Shown here: piece by piece, positions 11,101 to 18,411 of the stretch
How positions within the stretch are numbered: the first letter of the stretch is position 1
Layout: each line of letters starts with the position of its first letter
Assembly (NCBI GenBank): GCA_017447865.1
Contig: JAFSMO010000007.1
Coordinates: 1 to 64,000 of the forward strand
From: Thermoguttaceae bacterium
GTDB taxonomy: Bacteria; Planctomycetota; Planctomycetia; Pirellulales; Thermoguttaceae
Length of the DNA stretch: 64,000 bases
Direction: 5' to 3'
Position numbers and translations under genes: made by a program
Notes under the pieces: generated by a model
What the model was told of the DNA's origin: nothing
The model's input: the letters and a program-made list of their open reading frames with translations, nothing else
The model's database searches: none

Positions 11101-11891
11101 AGAACGCGACGTACTGGGATTCCACCCGCGACACGGCGCAGGTTCTGGAAGCGTTCACGCAGTACCTGCGCACGACGAACGAACTGGAGCCGCAGATGAA
11201 AGTGGACGTCCTGCTCGATGGTGAAGTGAAGAAGACGGTGGAGATCACGCCGGAAAATCTCTTCACGGCCGATCTGACGTACCTGCTTGAGGGCGAGGCG
11301 GTCACCACGGGCACCCACAAGGTGGAACTCCGCCGGACCGGCGACGGGCCGCTCTACTTCAACGGCTACGCCCGCTACTTCACGCTCGAGGACTTCATCC
11401 CCAAGACGGGCCTTGAGGTGAAGGTGGAACGGAAGTACTTCCGTCTCCAGCGCATCGAAGCGACGCAGAACGCCGCGGATTCTCACGGGAAGCTTGTGAA
11501 GCAGGACGTCGTGAAGTACCAGCGCATCCCGATGAAGTCGGGCGAAGCGGTCACGAGCGGCGACCTGGTCGAGGTGGAACTCACCATCGAGAGCAAGAAC
11601 GACTACTCGTACATCCTGATCGAGGACATGAAGCCGGCCGGTTTCGAAACGGTGGACGCGAAGAGCGGCTACAACGGAAACGCGCTGCACGCCTACGTCG
11701 AATACCGCGACAATCGGGTCTGCTTCTTCGTTCAGAATCTCCGTGAAGGCATTCACTCCGTTACGTACCGCATGCGCGCGGAAACTCCGGGTAAAGTCTC
11801 GGCCCTGCCGACCCGGATGGAAGCGATGTACGCGCCGGAACTGAAGGCGAACAGCGACGAGATGAAGATCGAGTGCCGCGACAAAGAGTAA
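5196..11891 (+). CDS. Giant alpha-2-macroglobulin-like protein (MG2/thioester)
   Basis: At 2,231 residues this is larger than the usual bacterial alpha-2-macroglobulins (about 1,500-1,900). The family traps proteases by a bait region and an internal thioester. The thioester motif is present as GCTEQ, with Cys1643 and Gln1646. The alpha-alpha toroid around it (CSDGGWGWFSG, about 1727) and the MG2-like macroglobulin domains in the centre fit the family. An N-terminal helical region of about 500 residues precedes them. Two unusual low-complexity stretches occur: an Asp/Glu run at about 721-735 and an Ala/Met/Glu segment at about 1330-1375, the latter a candidate bait or linker. A short hydrophobic N-terminus suggests export. 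AGGAGA precedes the ATG. No penicillin-binding protein 1C gene is adjacent, unlike the common enterobacterial arrangement. Confidence 0.9.
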   Translation: MQYGIFLLTLLSLGAFGGVPEGEKFVNELEKRMDDGQFVKLIEIVDLSLFGDGKSGPVMNPNWTDAKNAEYLPLVLRFRIVALERLNRSSEIDDFMEKFTSVYGESWRALQVAASVWSTIDHHGRVVAGKFYRGNQQRNGEYAGAYERDRVRALQLMNQAAEKAQKETDPIARGWFYIDLAEFILKGRGGNCTSWELQDLTDLKTLPEADTENPWSEGRRASQVEGTPVNEDGSPLIFAVPESFESAKSDGERWRWALAESGKARTPQDEKFAQLFRDEATYRLAVFYQRQYGEQTLAQIWDRFSSATGDETQEEMTRESSLLQLETLSDSETIARTATGIRRFTMPDGANYIQIFKDLASKPGRFQKLAYKHLAMIAMNRRQYPHAVELFRQMNAVQLTAIPAEFHGKPYEGMDFSDWTNTITGNWARFEPLRQQTSENPMLRVKFRNAKKASFTAVRLDLEKLEAALKNAIREAAARGPVPQGQMKTDFYQFEPQNLVSRLVYEKSREFMTNERYAWDVTLEPAEKFKDRSIETPLKVNGPGAYFVEMHLENGNSACIVAWIQDVMIATKQLDDATWCYVADSRTGKAIPGAVLEFTGWRKEWLENKDSRRRDLVQVFKNEVKAQCDENGTWQATRKNLDQRFQYFISAKRPGGERVEAFFGLNQSHFNFGRFRHDDWWDEISAFGMTDRPIYRPEQSVHYKFWFAQALYDLHNYWKTQVDEDDENDEDDEEEKSPYEPMEPYSMANADMTLIIHSPNGDDVEEIKVKTNEYGGVSGDFELAKDAKLGQYLITLWDSAKDRCYGRITFRMEEYRKPEFEVTVDAPKEPVMLGETMKVGVTSKYYFGAPVANGTVKYRVLRETYNTRWYAPAAWDWLYGPGYWWYAENYGWFPGWRRWGCLAPEPTWYRSYGRDEELVLEGEIKLTPEMEGKAEITVDTSIAAALYGNSDHQYRIVADVEDASRRMITGEGRVLAARSPFKVNVWTRRAWLEIGDQIPVSFAAKTLDGKPVKGSAKVHVFELSYDEKGTPNQKELQTADVVLTEDGMANYTLKATQSGQFRVACVVTSEGENPKTVEGATIMTVRGQNFTGSDLRFNDLEIIPDRSEYKPGDVVKLMINTNQPDATVVLFERAQDGFCSTPHYIQMKGKSQIVELPVRYCDQPNFFIEALTTAKSEVYAVTKEICVPPEKRILNLEVIPVKDRFLPGEKAEVTLRLTDQYGKPFVGETVLTVYDKSLEYISGGSNIEDIYRHFWSWKRHHYPETHSTTFLNSSNMQRPGSSMMSDLGRFLNFQLYGDLRDDFGVRIGQDGGVFLRKSKFRGRMLKSMARNMDADEDGMVVEEEAAEEMAMDAAPMAMEAPAAAAPAKAMGEVRMEKAAGFAMANGGKAKQNLQSEKKAEGGSDKEPKLVAATIRKNFADTAYWSASLVTNEKGEARVDFPMPENLTTWKVCAWAMGEGTRVGKAETQVVTAKNLILRMQTPRFITTSDELLLTANVHNYLATEKKVVVSIDLGDSGTASLKSEKTVTATVPPKGETRVDWLVRAENEGKLVVTMTAQTDEESDAMQLSVPVQIHGMAKQDARSGMIPSATLSELKQDSAAMEFTIPEARRPKDSALEIRYSPTLAGAMLDAIPYLVEYPYGCTEQTLNRFLPAVLARKALTDAGVDLDEIAGQTNNLNAQEIGDPKKRAEQWKKLHRDRSSDPVFNDEKFHEILTIGVDRLVNMQCSDGGWGWFSGSGEHSTPHLTALVTRGLLLAQQAEVFGELENAEAVERSIQSGIAWLMREQREEVAALQLWVEYQKWLASWKKEHRDPKHPDVDVFPKREQIPARYRDEYMKSQAGEMDVLVFATLAQAGASSTDMNEMSNFIFRDRVKLSTQSNALAGIAYFQREEKMRFRTIFEYLTQFLIRDAENQTAHLSLPSFCYWWYWYGNDIETQAAYLRLLCLEGKPESLETAAWIVKYLLNNRKNATYWDSTRDTAQVLEAFTQYLRTTNELEPQMKVDVLLDGEVKKTVEITPENLFTADLTYLLEGEAVTTGTHKVELRRTGDGPLYFNGYARYFTLEDFIPKTGLEVKVERKYFRLQRIEATQNAADSHGKLVKQDVVKYQRIPMKSGEAVTSGDLVEVELTIESKNDYSYILIEDMKPAGFETVDAKSGYNGNALHAYVEYRDNRVCFFVQNLREGIHSVTYRMRAETPGKVSALPTRMEAMYAPELKANSDEMKIECRDKE

Positions 11892-11894
11892 AAA

Positions 11895-11992
11895 AGTGAG
11901 GAGTGAGGAGTTAAAAAAGCCTTCGGCTTTTAACGGGTCGAAGTCTTTCTGAAAGCAGCGTTACGCGCCAGCGCAACTCCACACTCCACACT
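11895..11992. repeat. Inverted heptamer arrays around a hairpin
   Basis: The left arm (11895-11912) is built on GTGAGGA repeats and the right arm (11975-11992) on CTCCACA repeats. They pair at 16 of 18 positions. Inside lies AAAAGCC-TTC-GGCTTTT (11915-11931), a likely terminator stem for the macroglobulin gene. The heptamer copies continue past the right arm to about 12000. Confidence 0.8.
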
Positions 11993-12042
11993 CCAAACTC
12001 CCTCCCCCCACCTTTAATTTAAGAACAAGAAAAGGGTTAATC

Positions 12043-13452
12043 ATGTTTTCAAGACGAAACTTTTTACAGACCGGCGCGATGGCGGCGGCCGGGCTTCTGG
12101 CGAACGCTCAGGTTCGTGCGGACGGACCGGGAATTCAGACCGTTGAGTCTCCTCTGGAAAACGCCGACCGGGACCTCTGGGAAAAAGAGGGCCGGCACTT
12201 GCGCGTGGGCCTGGTCGGCTCCGGCTGGTACGGGAAAAGCGACCTCTTCCGCCTCATCCAGTGCGGCGGCGAGCACATCGAGGTCTGCGGCCTGTGCGAC
12301 GTCGATTCCAAAATTCTCGAAGATGCGGGCCGCCTGATCGCAGAACGCCAGGCGAACAAAAAGGTCCCGAATCTTTACAAAGACTACCGCGAAATGCTCG
12401 CAAACGAGAAACTCGACGTCTGCCTGATCGGGACGCCGGACCACTGGCACGCCCTTCCGGCCATTGCCGCGATGGAGGCGGGCTGCGACGTTTACCTCCA
12501 GAAACCGATCGGCGTGGACGTGATCGAGTGCGCCGCGATGTACAAGACGGCGCGCCGCCTGAACCGCGTCGTTCAGGTGGGCCTGCAGCGACGCAGTACG
12601 CCGATCCTCGTGGACGCGAAAAAGAAGTACTTCGATTCCGGCGCGATGGGCGACATTTACACGGCCGACACGCACTGCTTCCTCGGCTGGCGCGGTGCTC
12701 CGATCTACGACCAGAACCAGACCCCGCCGCCAAACCTGGACTTTGACTTCTGGTGCGGCCCGGGCCCGAAAAACAAATATTACCGTCAGCTCCAGCACGG
12801 CTGGCGGCAGTTCATGGAGTACGGAAACGGCATCATCGGCGACATGGGGGTCCACATGTTCGACCTGACGCGCTGGCTGATGGACCTCGGCTGGCCGAAG
12901 CAGATCACGTCGAACGGCGGGCGCTTCGCGTTCCCCGAGGCGACCACCACGATCCCCGACACGCAGGTGGCGCGCTTCGACTACGACGGGAAAACCGTCG
13001 AGTGGCACTACCACACCTGGACGGAAGTTCCGGACGGGCGTTTCTACTGGGGGACCGAGATCCTCGGCACGAAAGCGCAGTTCCGGGCGAATTCGTCCTG
13101 CGCCGACTTCAAACCCCGCGGCGGCGAGTGGGTGAAGGTGAATTCCGGGACCGAATTTGACCGCTACCCGACTGACCAGACCGAGCCGGGGCTGGAAAAG
13201 AACATCGCGGGAGCGAACCGCGCGCACATGTGGAACTTCCTTGCAAGGATCGTGGACCGCGGCCGCCCGGCTTCGGACATTGAGGAGGGCTACATCTCCA
13301 CGGCCAGCTGCATCCTCGCGAATATTTCGCTCCAGATGGGCGGTGTGGCCCTGGAATGGGATCCGGAGAACATCTGCGTCAAGAACAATCCGGAAGCGAA
13401 CAAACTCCTGGCCCGGCCGTACCGCGCGCCGTGGAAGCATCCGGAGATCTGA
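12043..13452 (+). CDS. Tat-exported Gfo/Idh/MocA-family oxidoreductase
   Basis: A 469-residue NAD(P)-dependent oxidoreductase-family protein. The N-terminus carries a twin-arginine signal (SRRNFLQTGAMAAAGLLA), so it should be exported folded with its cofactor. The Rossmann fold begins at LRVGLVGSGWYGKSDLFRL (about 57-75), and the family motif around the catalytic Lys reads YLQKPIGVDV (about 151). The C-terminal half is the substrate-binding alpha/beta domain (HGWRQFMEYGNGIIGDMGVHMFDL). Planctomycetes encode many such exported paralogues, several of which act on glycosides or sugar acids; the substrate here cannot be read. It is a single gene, convergent with the DUF1559 gene. Confidence 0.92.
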   Translation: MFSRRNFLQTGAMAAAGLLANAQVRADGPGIQTVESPLENADRDLWEKEGRHLRVGLVGSGWYGKSDLFRLIQCGGEHIEVCGLCDVDSKILEDAGRLIAERQANKKVPNLYKDYREMLANEKLDVCLIGTPDHWHALPAIAAMEAGCDVYLQKPIGVDVIECAAMYKTARRLNRVVQVGLQRRSTPILVDAKKKYFDSGAMGDIYTADTHCFLGWRGAPIYDQNQTPPPNLDFDFWCGPGPKNKYYRQLQHGWRQFMEYGNGIIGDMGVHMFDLTRWLMDLGWPKQITSNGGRFAFPEATTTIPDTQVARFDYDGKTVEWHYHTWTEVPDGRFYWGTEILGTKAQFRANSSCADFKPRGGEWVKVNSGTEFDRYPTDQTEPGLEKNIAGANRAHMWNFLARIVDRGRPASDIEEGYISTASCILANISLQMGGVALEWDPENICVKNNPEANKLLARPYRAPWKHPEI

Positions 13453-13460
13453 GTATTAAG

Positions 13461-13567
13461 TAGTCAGTAGTCAGTAGTCAGCGTTTCGGCTGCGCCGAAA
13501 TATGGGATCGCATTCTCGCTTGCATTCCCATATTCTGCCGAAGGCAGAACGCTGACTACTGACCACT
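13461..13567. repeat. Nested inverted repeat with TAGTCAG heptamers
   Basis: Three perfect TAGTCAG copies start at 13461, 13468 and 13475; two complementary copies (CTGACTA, CTGACCA) lie at 13552-13565. The arms 13466-13485 and 13548-13567 pair at 19 of 20 positions. Inside are hairpins TTTCGGC-TGC-GCCGAAA (13484-13500) and TCTGCC-GAA-GGCAGA (13534-13548), plus complementary AATATGGGA/TCCCATATT arms. It sits between convergent genes, so it may stop transcription from both sides. Confidence 0.85.
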
Positions 13568-13568
13568 T

Positions 13569-14558
13569 TTATTGCGGCAGCGTGGCGGCATTTCCGTCGG
13601 CGCGATTTGCCAGATTCTGCCAAATTTCTGGGTCAATGCTATAACTCACCCGATGCGAGGAGCCGTCTGCCATCGTCATGCCCAGCGAACCGGCATGGCA
13701 CGAGCCGAAGAGGTAGTCGTAATCCACGCCCAAGCGGTCCTGGAAGCATCGGTACGACTGCCCGGCGCGGCGCAGCGTGTCATTATCGAAGCCGTTCCAC
13801 AGGCAGCGGTCGTCCCCGCCCCCATAAGAGTCGCTCGACGAGGACGGCGTGTATTTGTCGGCGCGGAGGTACTTCTCGCCGCAGAGGAACGTGTTGCTGG
13901 TGCCGTCACGGATCTCGCCCATCGTGACTTTGCTCGCGACGAACGCCACGCCGGATTGGTCGGATTTGTACCCGAGCGAGGCGGGGCTCAGCGCCAGGCC
14001 GTCATTGTACGAGTTGACCGAGGTGGTGTAGAGCCACTGCGTCCCGGTGCAGCCGGCGTAGTCCCCCTTCACCGCCATGGAGTTCAGGTAGGTCGAACTG
14101 TTGACGCCGCTTCCGCCGACGGAGTAGTACGGCACCGCGGCCCGGCGTGACGGGCAGTTAAAGAGCGGGAGCGACATTTTGGAGCGCGTCTCGTTGGCGT
14201 CTTTGATCGCCTGATCCTCCTTTTGATTCCCGTCCATCCCCAACTGCCAGAGGGCGTTCGCTTCCAGGAACGGGAGGAGATTGTATTGCCAGGAGCCGGG
14301 CTGCTTCGGGCCGAACCCCATGTCCGGGTCGCCGTCCACCGTGAAGAGCCAGCCGCCCGAGGGGAGGAATTTGTTCGCGCTCTCGTGGTTCAGCGCGGCT
14401 AGGCCCAACTGCTTCAGGTGGTTTCCGCACTGCATGACTCGGGCGGCCTCACGAGCCTGTTGGACCGCGGGAAGAAGCAGACCGACCAACATTCCAATGA
14501 TCGCGATGACGACCAGCAGCTCGACGAGCGTAAAGGCTTTGGGGGAGGCGGTTTTCAT
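13569..14558 (-). CDS. DUF1559 prepilin-like protein with H-x9-DG motif (copy 1)
   Basis: A 329-residue protein with a type IV prepilin-like N-terminus: a short basic leader, then FTLVELLVVIAIIGMLVGLLLPAVQQAREAAR (split here as the cleavage site FTLVELLVVIAIIGM and following helix). The central DUF1559 domain contains FNCPSRRA, GEIRDGTSNTFLCGEK, and the C-terminal signature HAGSLGMTMADGSSHRVSYS. This family is greatly expanded in Planctomycetota and Lentisphaerota and is thought to form pseudopilin-like surface or secretion structures; the exact role is unknown. It follows the HIT gene by 43 bp on the same strand and may be co-transcribed. The paralogue is at 44729-45703. Confidence 0.95.
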   Translation of the reverse strand: MKTASPKAFTLVELLVVIAIIGMLVGLLLPAVQQAREAARVMQCGNHLKQLGLAALNHESANKFLPSGGWLFTVDGDPDMGFGPKQPGSWQYNLLPFLEANALWQLGMDGNQKEDQAIKDANETRSKMSLPLFNCPSRRAAVPYYSVGGSGVNSSTYLNSMAVKGDYAGCTGTQWLYTTSVNSYNDGLALSPASLGYKSDQSGVAFVASKVTMGEIRDGTSNTFLCGEKYLRADKYTPSSSSDSYGGGDDRCLWNGFDNDTLRRAGQSYRCFQDRLGVDYDYLFGSCHAGSLGMTMADGSSHRVSYSIDPEIWQNLANRADGNAATLPQ

Positions 14559-14601
14559 GAGTGGCTCCTGAAAAATGAAGTCTCAAAATCTTTCGGGTTT
14601 C

Positions 14602-15141
14602 TTACGAGTTCAACGCTTCGTGCAGCAGTTCCCACAAAGCGTCCATCGACTGCGGGATCACGTTCGTGCACGCCAGCACCGGCATGAAGTTCGTGTCGCC
14701 GTTCCAGCGCGGAACGAGGTGCCAGTGCAGATGGCCGGGAAGCCCCGCCCCGGCGACGCGGCCGAGGTTCAGCCCGATGTTGAAGCCGTCGCAGTTCATG
14801 ACTTTTTCCATGATCGGAACGATCCGGGAGAGCGTTTGCATCAGTTCGATGTGCTCCTCCTTCGTCAAAAGCTCCAAACGACCGACGTGACGGCGCGGCG
14901 TGACGAGCAGGTGCCCATTATTGTACGGGTACCGGTTCATGATGACCAGCGAGCGTTTGTTGCGCTGAAGCACGTACCGCTCGGCGTCGTGTTCCGGCGT
15001 GTCGGCCGCGGCCTGGCATATAAAGCATTTTTCGTCGGCGCCTTTCAGAAAGTTCAGTCTGGGAAGGTCCTGCCCGGTCTTTTTCTCGGTGGAGGTCACG
15101 TAGGCGAGACGCCACGGGGCCCAAATTTCCTGGTAACTCAT
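14602..15141 (-). CDS. HIT-family nucleotide hydrolase/phosphorylase
   Basis: A 179-residue histidine-triad protein. The catalytic triad reads GHLHWHLVPRW (about 144-154), where the middle His forms the nucleotidyl intermediate. CFIC (about 39-42) resembles the zinc-binding N-terminus of the FHIT/Ap4A-phosphorylase-like branch. The family cleaves dinucleoside polyphosphates such as Ap4A or nucleotide phosphoramidates. The length fits. There is no clear Shine-Dalgarno sequence, but the start MSYQEIWAPWRLAYV is the typical N-terminus of this branch. It lies just upstream of a DUF1559 gene with no obvious functional link. Confidence 0.92.
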   Translation of the reverse strand: MSYQEIWAPWRLAYVTSTEKKTGQDLPRLNFLKGADEKCFICQAAADTPEHDAERYVLQRNKRSLVIMNRYPYNNGHLLVTPRRHVGRLELLTKEEHIELMQTLSRIVPIMEKVMNCDGFNIGLNLGRVAGAGLPGHLHWHLVPRWNGDTNFMPVLACTNVIPQSMDALWELLHEALNS

Positions 15142-15189
15142 CGTTGGTGCGGGAATTCAAAAGGTCTGGCGGGGCGTGACCAGCGGGGA

Positions 15190-15309
15190 TTAAAGGCCCC
15201 CTCCATGAGGGGGCTGGCTCGCGAAGCGAGACTGGGGGAGTTACACGGCGCGCCGAATGACTCCCCCCGGCACTACGTGCCACCCCCCCTCGGTGAGGGG
15301 GGCTTTAAA
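15190..15309. repeat. Multi-hairpin intergenic element, TTAAAG-CCCCCT type (copy A)
   Basis: The 440-bp gap 15142-15581 contains an element bounded by TTAAAGGCCCCCT and AGGGGGGCTTTAAA. Each end folds on itself (CCCCCTC/AGGGGG and CCCCCCTC/AGGGGGG), and inner arms GGGGGAGTT and GACTCCCCC pair across. CTCGCGAAGCGAG adds a stem. The same plan recurs at 21126-21257. The module ACGACGCT-GGA-AGCGTCGT (15311-15329) follows and recurs at 26052 and 57740. The rest of the gap is AT-rich with the kinase promoter. Confidence 0.85.
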
Positions 15310-15469
15310 AACGACGCTGGAAGCGTCGTCCCCGTAAAGTCAATGGGTTCACCCCGGAAATGAAAAATAAATGAACGAAAAATCGTTTCAACCATTTTAA
15401 AGTTTAGCATAAACGGGACTTTTTTTCAACCCCCGGGAGGAAAATTTTCCCGAAAACTTTTGGGGGGGC

Positions 15470-15498
15470 TTGAAAAAATCGTCAGAATCAGGTAAAAT
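15470..15498 (+). promoter_or_regulatory. Promoter of the sugar-kinase pair
   Basis: TTGAAA (15470-15475) and TAAAAT (15493-15498) with a 17-nt spacer, about 85 nt upstream of the FGGY kinase start. Confidence 0.5.
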
Positions 15499-15581
15499 TC
15501 ACCAAATACGGATTCGATCTGATTTTCCGTGGAGCCGATCACGGACGATCGACCAGGACTTTCTCACGACCAGAGGAAAAA

Positions 15582-17153
15582 ATGCAGAACCAATTAAAAT
15601 GCGTGCCGGAAAACGCCGTTTTGACCGGCTGGGATTTCAGTACCGGGGCGGTCAAGTGCCTCGCGTTCGATCTGGATGGAAACGTGCTGGCGGAAACCCG
15701 TTTCCCCACCGAGCTGGCGATCGGCGAGGACGGCTCGATCGAGCTGAATCTTCTTCAACTGGAAGGCCAGGCGCGGCAGACTCTGCGCGAGATCACCGCC
15801 AAACTGCGTGATCTGGGCCGGCTCGACGACTGGCTCGCGGGCGGGATCTCCGCGACGCACCACACGGCCGGGCGCATCGACGGGCTGGGGGGCCAGATCC
15901 GTCGCGCCATCTGCTGGAACGATCAGACTCTGGCCGAGTTCCACGCGCTGGGAATGGAACGGCTCGGCGGCCCGGAACGGGTCCAGGAGCTTCTCGGCGG
16001 GCCGTGGGCGATCCGTTACACGCTCTCGCACCTCGTGAAAGACGAGCTGAAACTTAGCCCGGAAAAGTGGAACGCCACGCGCTGGATCCAGACCCACGGC
16101 GGTCTGTCGGCCGGGTACCTCACCGGGAATTTCGGCGTTTTGAGCGTTTCCTCGGCCGCGAGCACCGGCCTGATGGACTTCCGCACCAAAACCTGGCGGC
16201 GTGAAATGCTCGGCGCGCTGGCCGACGAGGAAAACCGGCTGATGGCTTGGAACCAGCTCCCCGAGATCATCGACTGCGACACGCCGGTGGGCTGCGTTGC
16301 CGGAATGACCGATTTTGAAGACGCGCAGCTCCCGCCCAACCTCCGCGGTTTCGGGCTGGCGCACCGCTCCGGGCCGCTCATTTTCCCGACCAGCGACGAT
16401 CAGCAGGCGGGCCTGGTCGGCGGCGGAGCCGTCAACGACGGCGAAATTGCCGTGATTCTTGGGAACTCGGCGGTCGTGAACAGTTCGTGCGCGGTCATTC
16501 CGCCGTCGGACGTGAATCTCGACGTCATGGCCCTCAACTGGGGGCCGTACCTGCTCATGCGCTGCTACTCGAACGGCGCGTTCTTCATCGACCGCGTGCT
16601 CGGCCCGAATCCGGACTTTGCGGCACTCGAAAAAGCGGCCGAAGCGGTTGGTCCCGGGGCGAACGGGGCGCGGATTTTGCCGTTCATCGTTTCGGAGCCG
16701 TCGCTGGGCGTCAACGCGCCGAATCTGAAGTGGATCGGCGAGGAACCGACGGATTCCGGCGTGCGTTACCGCGCGTGTCTGGAGGCGCTGGCGTACCTCA
16801 TCGCGCTGGGGGTCGAGGAGCATCGGAAGGCGGGCTGTGCCGTCCGTTCCATCTCGGTTTCCGGTGGGCTGGCCAAGAGCGATCTGATGTGCAAGATACT
16901 CGCGTCGGTCTTGAAATTCCCGCTTCGCCGGCTCAAGTCGCAGGAAGGCCCCGCGCTGGGTGCTGCGGTCACGGCCCTTTCTGCGCTGGAAAATCACCTG
17001 CGGAAGGAAAAGGGGATCGACGAGCGGTTCACCGTTCAGGACGCCGTCTCGCGTATGGTCCAGTTCCGTGAAACGGTTGAACCCGTGAAACCGTGGGAGG
17101 CGATCTACGAGGCCGGCGTGGAAGAATTCAAGGGCCGGCTTCAGGCGGAATGA
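15582..17153 (+). CDS. FGGY-family carbohydrate kinase
   Basis: A 523-residue sugar kinase of the FGGY family (xylulokinase, glycerol kinase and relatives), which phosphorylates a sugar or polyol with ATP. Phosphate-1 motif: GWDFSTGAVKCLAFDLDGNVL (split: GWDFSTGAVKCLAFDLDG) at about 15-35. The acceptor-binding region is AICWNDQTLAEF (about 108), and a C-terminal ATP-binding segment is SISVSGGLAKSDLMCKILAS (about 424-443). The central sequence is unlike well-known xylulokinases, so the substrate is uncertain. AGAGGAAA precedes the ATG. It shares an operon with the PfkB-type kinase 64 bp downstream, which suggests catabolism of one sugar through two phosphorylations. Confidence 0.9.
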   Translation: MQNQLKCVPENAVLTGWDFSTGAVKCLAFDLDGNVLAETRFPTELAIGEDGSIELNLLQLEGQARQTLREITAKLRDLGRLDDWLAGGISATHHTAGRIDGLGGQIRRAICWNDQTLAEFHALGMERLGGPERVQELLGGPWAIRYTLSHLVKDELKLSPEKWNATRWIQTHGGLSAGYLTGNFGVLSVSSAASTGLMDFRTKTWRREMLGALADEENRLMAWNQLPEIIDCDTPVGCVAGMTDFEDAQLPPNLRGFGLAHRSGPLIFPTSDDQQAGLVGGGAVNDGEIAVILGNSAVVNSSCAVIPPSDVNLDVMALNWGPYLLMRCYSNGAFFIDRVLGPNPDFAALEKAAEAVGPGANGARILPFIVSEPSLGVNAPNLKWIGEEPTDSGVRYRACLEALAYLIALGVEEHRKAGCAVRSISVSGGLAKSDLMCKILASVLKFPLRRLKSQEGPALGAAVTALSALENHLRKEKGIDERFTVQDAVSRMVQFRETVEPVKPWEAIYEAGVEEFKGRLQAE

Positions 17154-17217
17154 GAAACGGAGCCGCGTTTCCTTCGAGTCCCAATTTTGTTTTTTACCTT
17201 TTGGATCCTGATTGAAA

Positions 17218-18405
17218 ATGAGCAAGTCAAAAATCGTGTGCGCGGGCCATTTGTGCCTTGATATTATTCCGGATCTTTCGCCGGTGAAAACCGCGGAGGG
17301 CGAGTCGTTCATCATTCCCGGCCGACTGATTCGGGTCGGAGCCGCTTCGATCGCGCTGGGCGGAGCCGTTTCCAACACGGCGATCGCGTTCGCCCGTCTG
17401 GGGATGGAAACGGTCATCATGGGCAAAATCGGGGACGACCTGATCGGAAAAACCACGCTGGAAGCCTTCCGCGCGCTCGAAATGCCCAACCTCGATTTCA
17501 AGGCGGGAATGATCCAGGCGCCGGGCGAGGCGAGCAGTTACTCCATCGTGATCAACCCGCCGAAAGTCGACCGGTGCTTCCTGCACTGCTCGGGCGCGAA
17601 CGATACTTTTTCGCCGGAGGACCTGGACCCGAAACGGTTTGAGGACGTGCGTCTGCTTCATTTCGGCTACCCGACGCTCATGAAGGCGATCTACACGGCC
17701 CCGGCCGAGTTTGCGGCCCGGTTGAAAGAGATCCGCGAGATGGGGGTTTTGACCTCCCTCGACGTGACGATGCCCGACCCGAACGGACCGGAAGGCGAGA
17801 CGGACTGGAAGCGTTGGTTTGAGACCGTCCTGCCGTACGTGGACATTTACCTTCCGAGCCTGGAGGAGACGCTTTTCATGCTGAACCGTCCGCTTTTCGA
17901 GGAGGTGACGCGCCGTCTGCGCCGGGCGGTTCCGTCTTCGGAAACATCGCTGAACCCGGCCGCGTACCTGAAATTCGAGGAGATCGACGCCCTGGCGAAA
18001 GAACTCCTCCGCTACGGCACCGCGGCGGCGGGGATCAAACTCGGCGACCAGGGGATTTACCTCCGGACCCCCGAAAACACGGACCGGCTGACCGAGGGCA
18101 TGGACCCGACGATCGCCTCCCAGTGGCCGGGGCGGAAGATCCTCGCGCAGTGCTACGAAGTGCCGGTCGTCGGAACGACGGGAAGCGGCGACTGCACGAT
18201 CGCGGGCTTCCTCACGGGCCTGCTGAACGGCTGGCCGCCGAAGAAGACGCTCCGTTTTGCCTGTGCGGTGGGGGCCTGCAACGTCCAGAAAGCCGACGCG
18301 ACGAGCGGCGTCCCGACGCTGGACGAAGTCCTCACCCGCGTGAAAAAGTGGCAGACCAAAGAGTGCCTCCTGCACCCCGAAGAGGTGGACGCGGAGTTCG
18401 CGTGA
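17218..18405 (+). CDS. PfkB-family sugar kinase
   Basis: A ribokinase/PfkB-fold kinase of 395 residues if started at the ATG at 17218; an in-frame TTG at 17212 is an alternative and is better spaced from the weak GGA upstream. Family signature 1 region: GGAVSNTAIAFARLGMETVI with GKIGDDLIG (about 48-80). The ATP/anion-hole signature 2 is VVGTTGSGDCTIAGFLTGLL (about 318-337), where the Asp of GSGDC is the catalytic base. It is somewhat longer than ribokinase (about 310), with an extra segment at about 215-265. Partner of the FGGY kinase upstream. Substrate unknown. Confidence 0.9.
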   Translation: MSKSKIVCAGHLCLDIIPDLSPVKTAEGESFIIPGRLIRVGAASIALGGAVSNTAIAFARLGMETVIMGKIGDDLIGKTTLEAFRALEMPNLDFKAGMIQAPGEASSYSIVINPPKVDRCFLHCSGANDTFSPEDLDPKRFEDVRLLHFGYPTLMKAIYTAPAEFAARLKEIREMGVLTSLDVTMPDPNGPEGETDWKRWFETVLPYVDIYLPSLEETLFMLNRPLFEEVTRRLRRAVPSSETSLNPAAYLKFEEIDALAKELLRYGTAAAGIKLGDQGIYLRTPENTDRLTEGMDPTIASQWPGRKILAQCYEVPVVGTTGSGDCTIAGFLTGLLNGWPPKKTLRFACAVGACNVQKADATSGVPTLDEVLTRVKKWQTKECLLHPEEVDAEFA

Positions 18406-18411
18406 TTTTAT

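Noticed and set aside
6045..11756. 1,903-codon open frame antisense to the macroglobulin gene
   Set aside because: Its translation is Arg/His/Val/Leu-rich without domains, and it mirrors a gene with a clear family. High G+C with strong third-position bias opens the antisense frame.
14575..15363. Plus-strand frame of 262 codons over the HIT gene and repeat element
   Set aside because: It mirrors the HIT gene and then runs through the multi-hairpin repeat; no ribosome site or domain.
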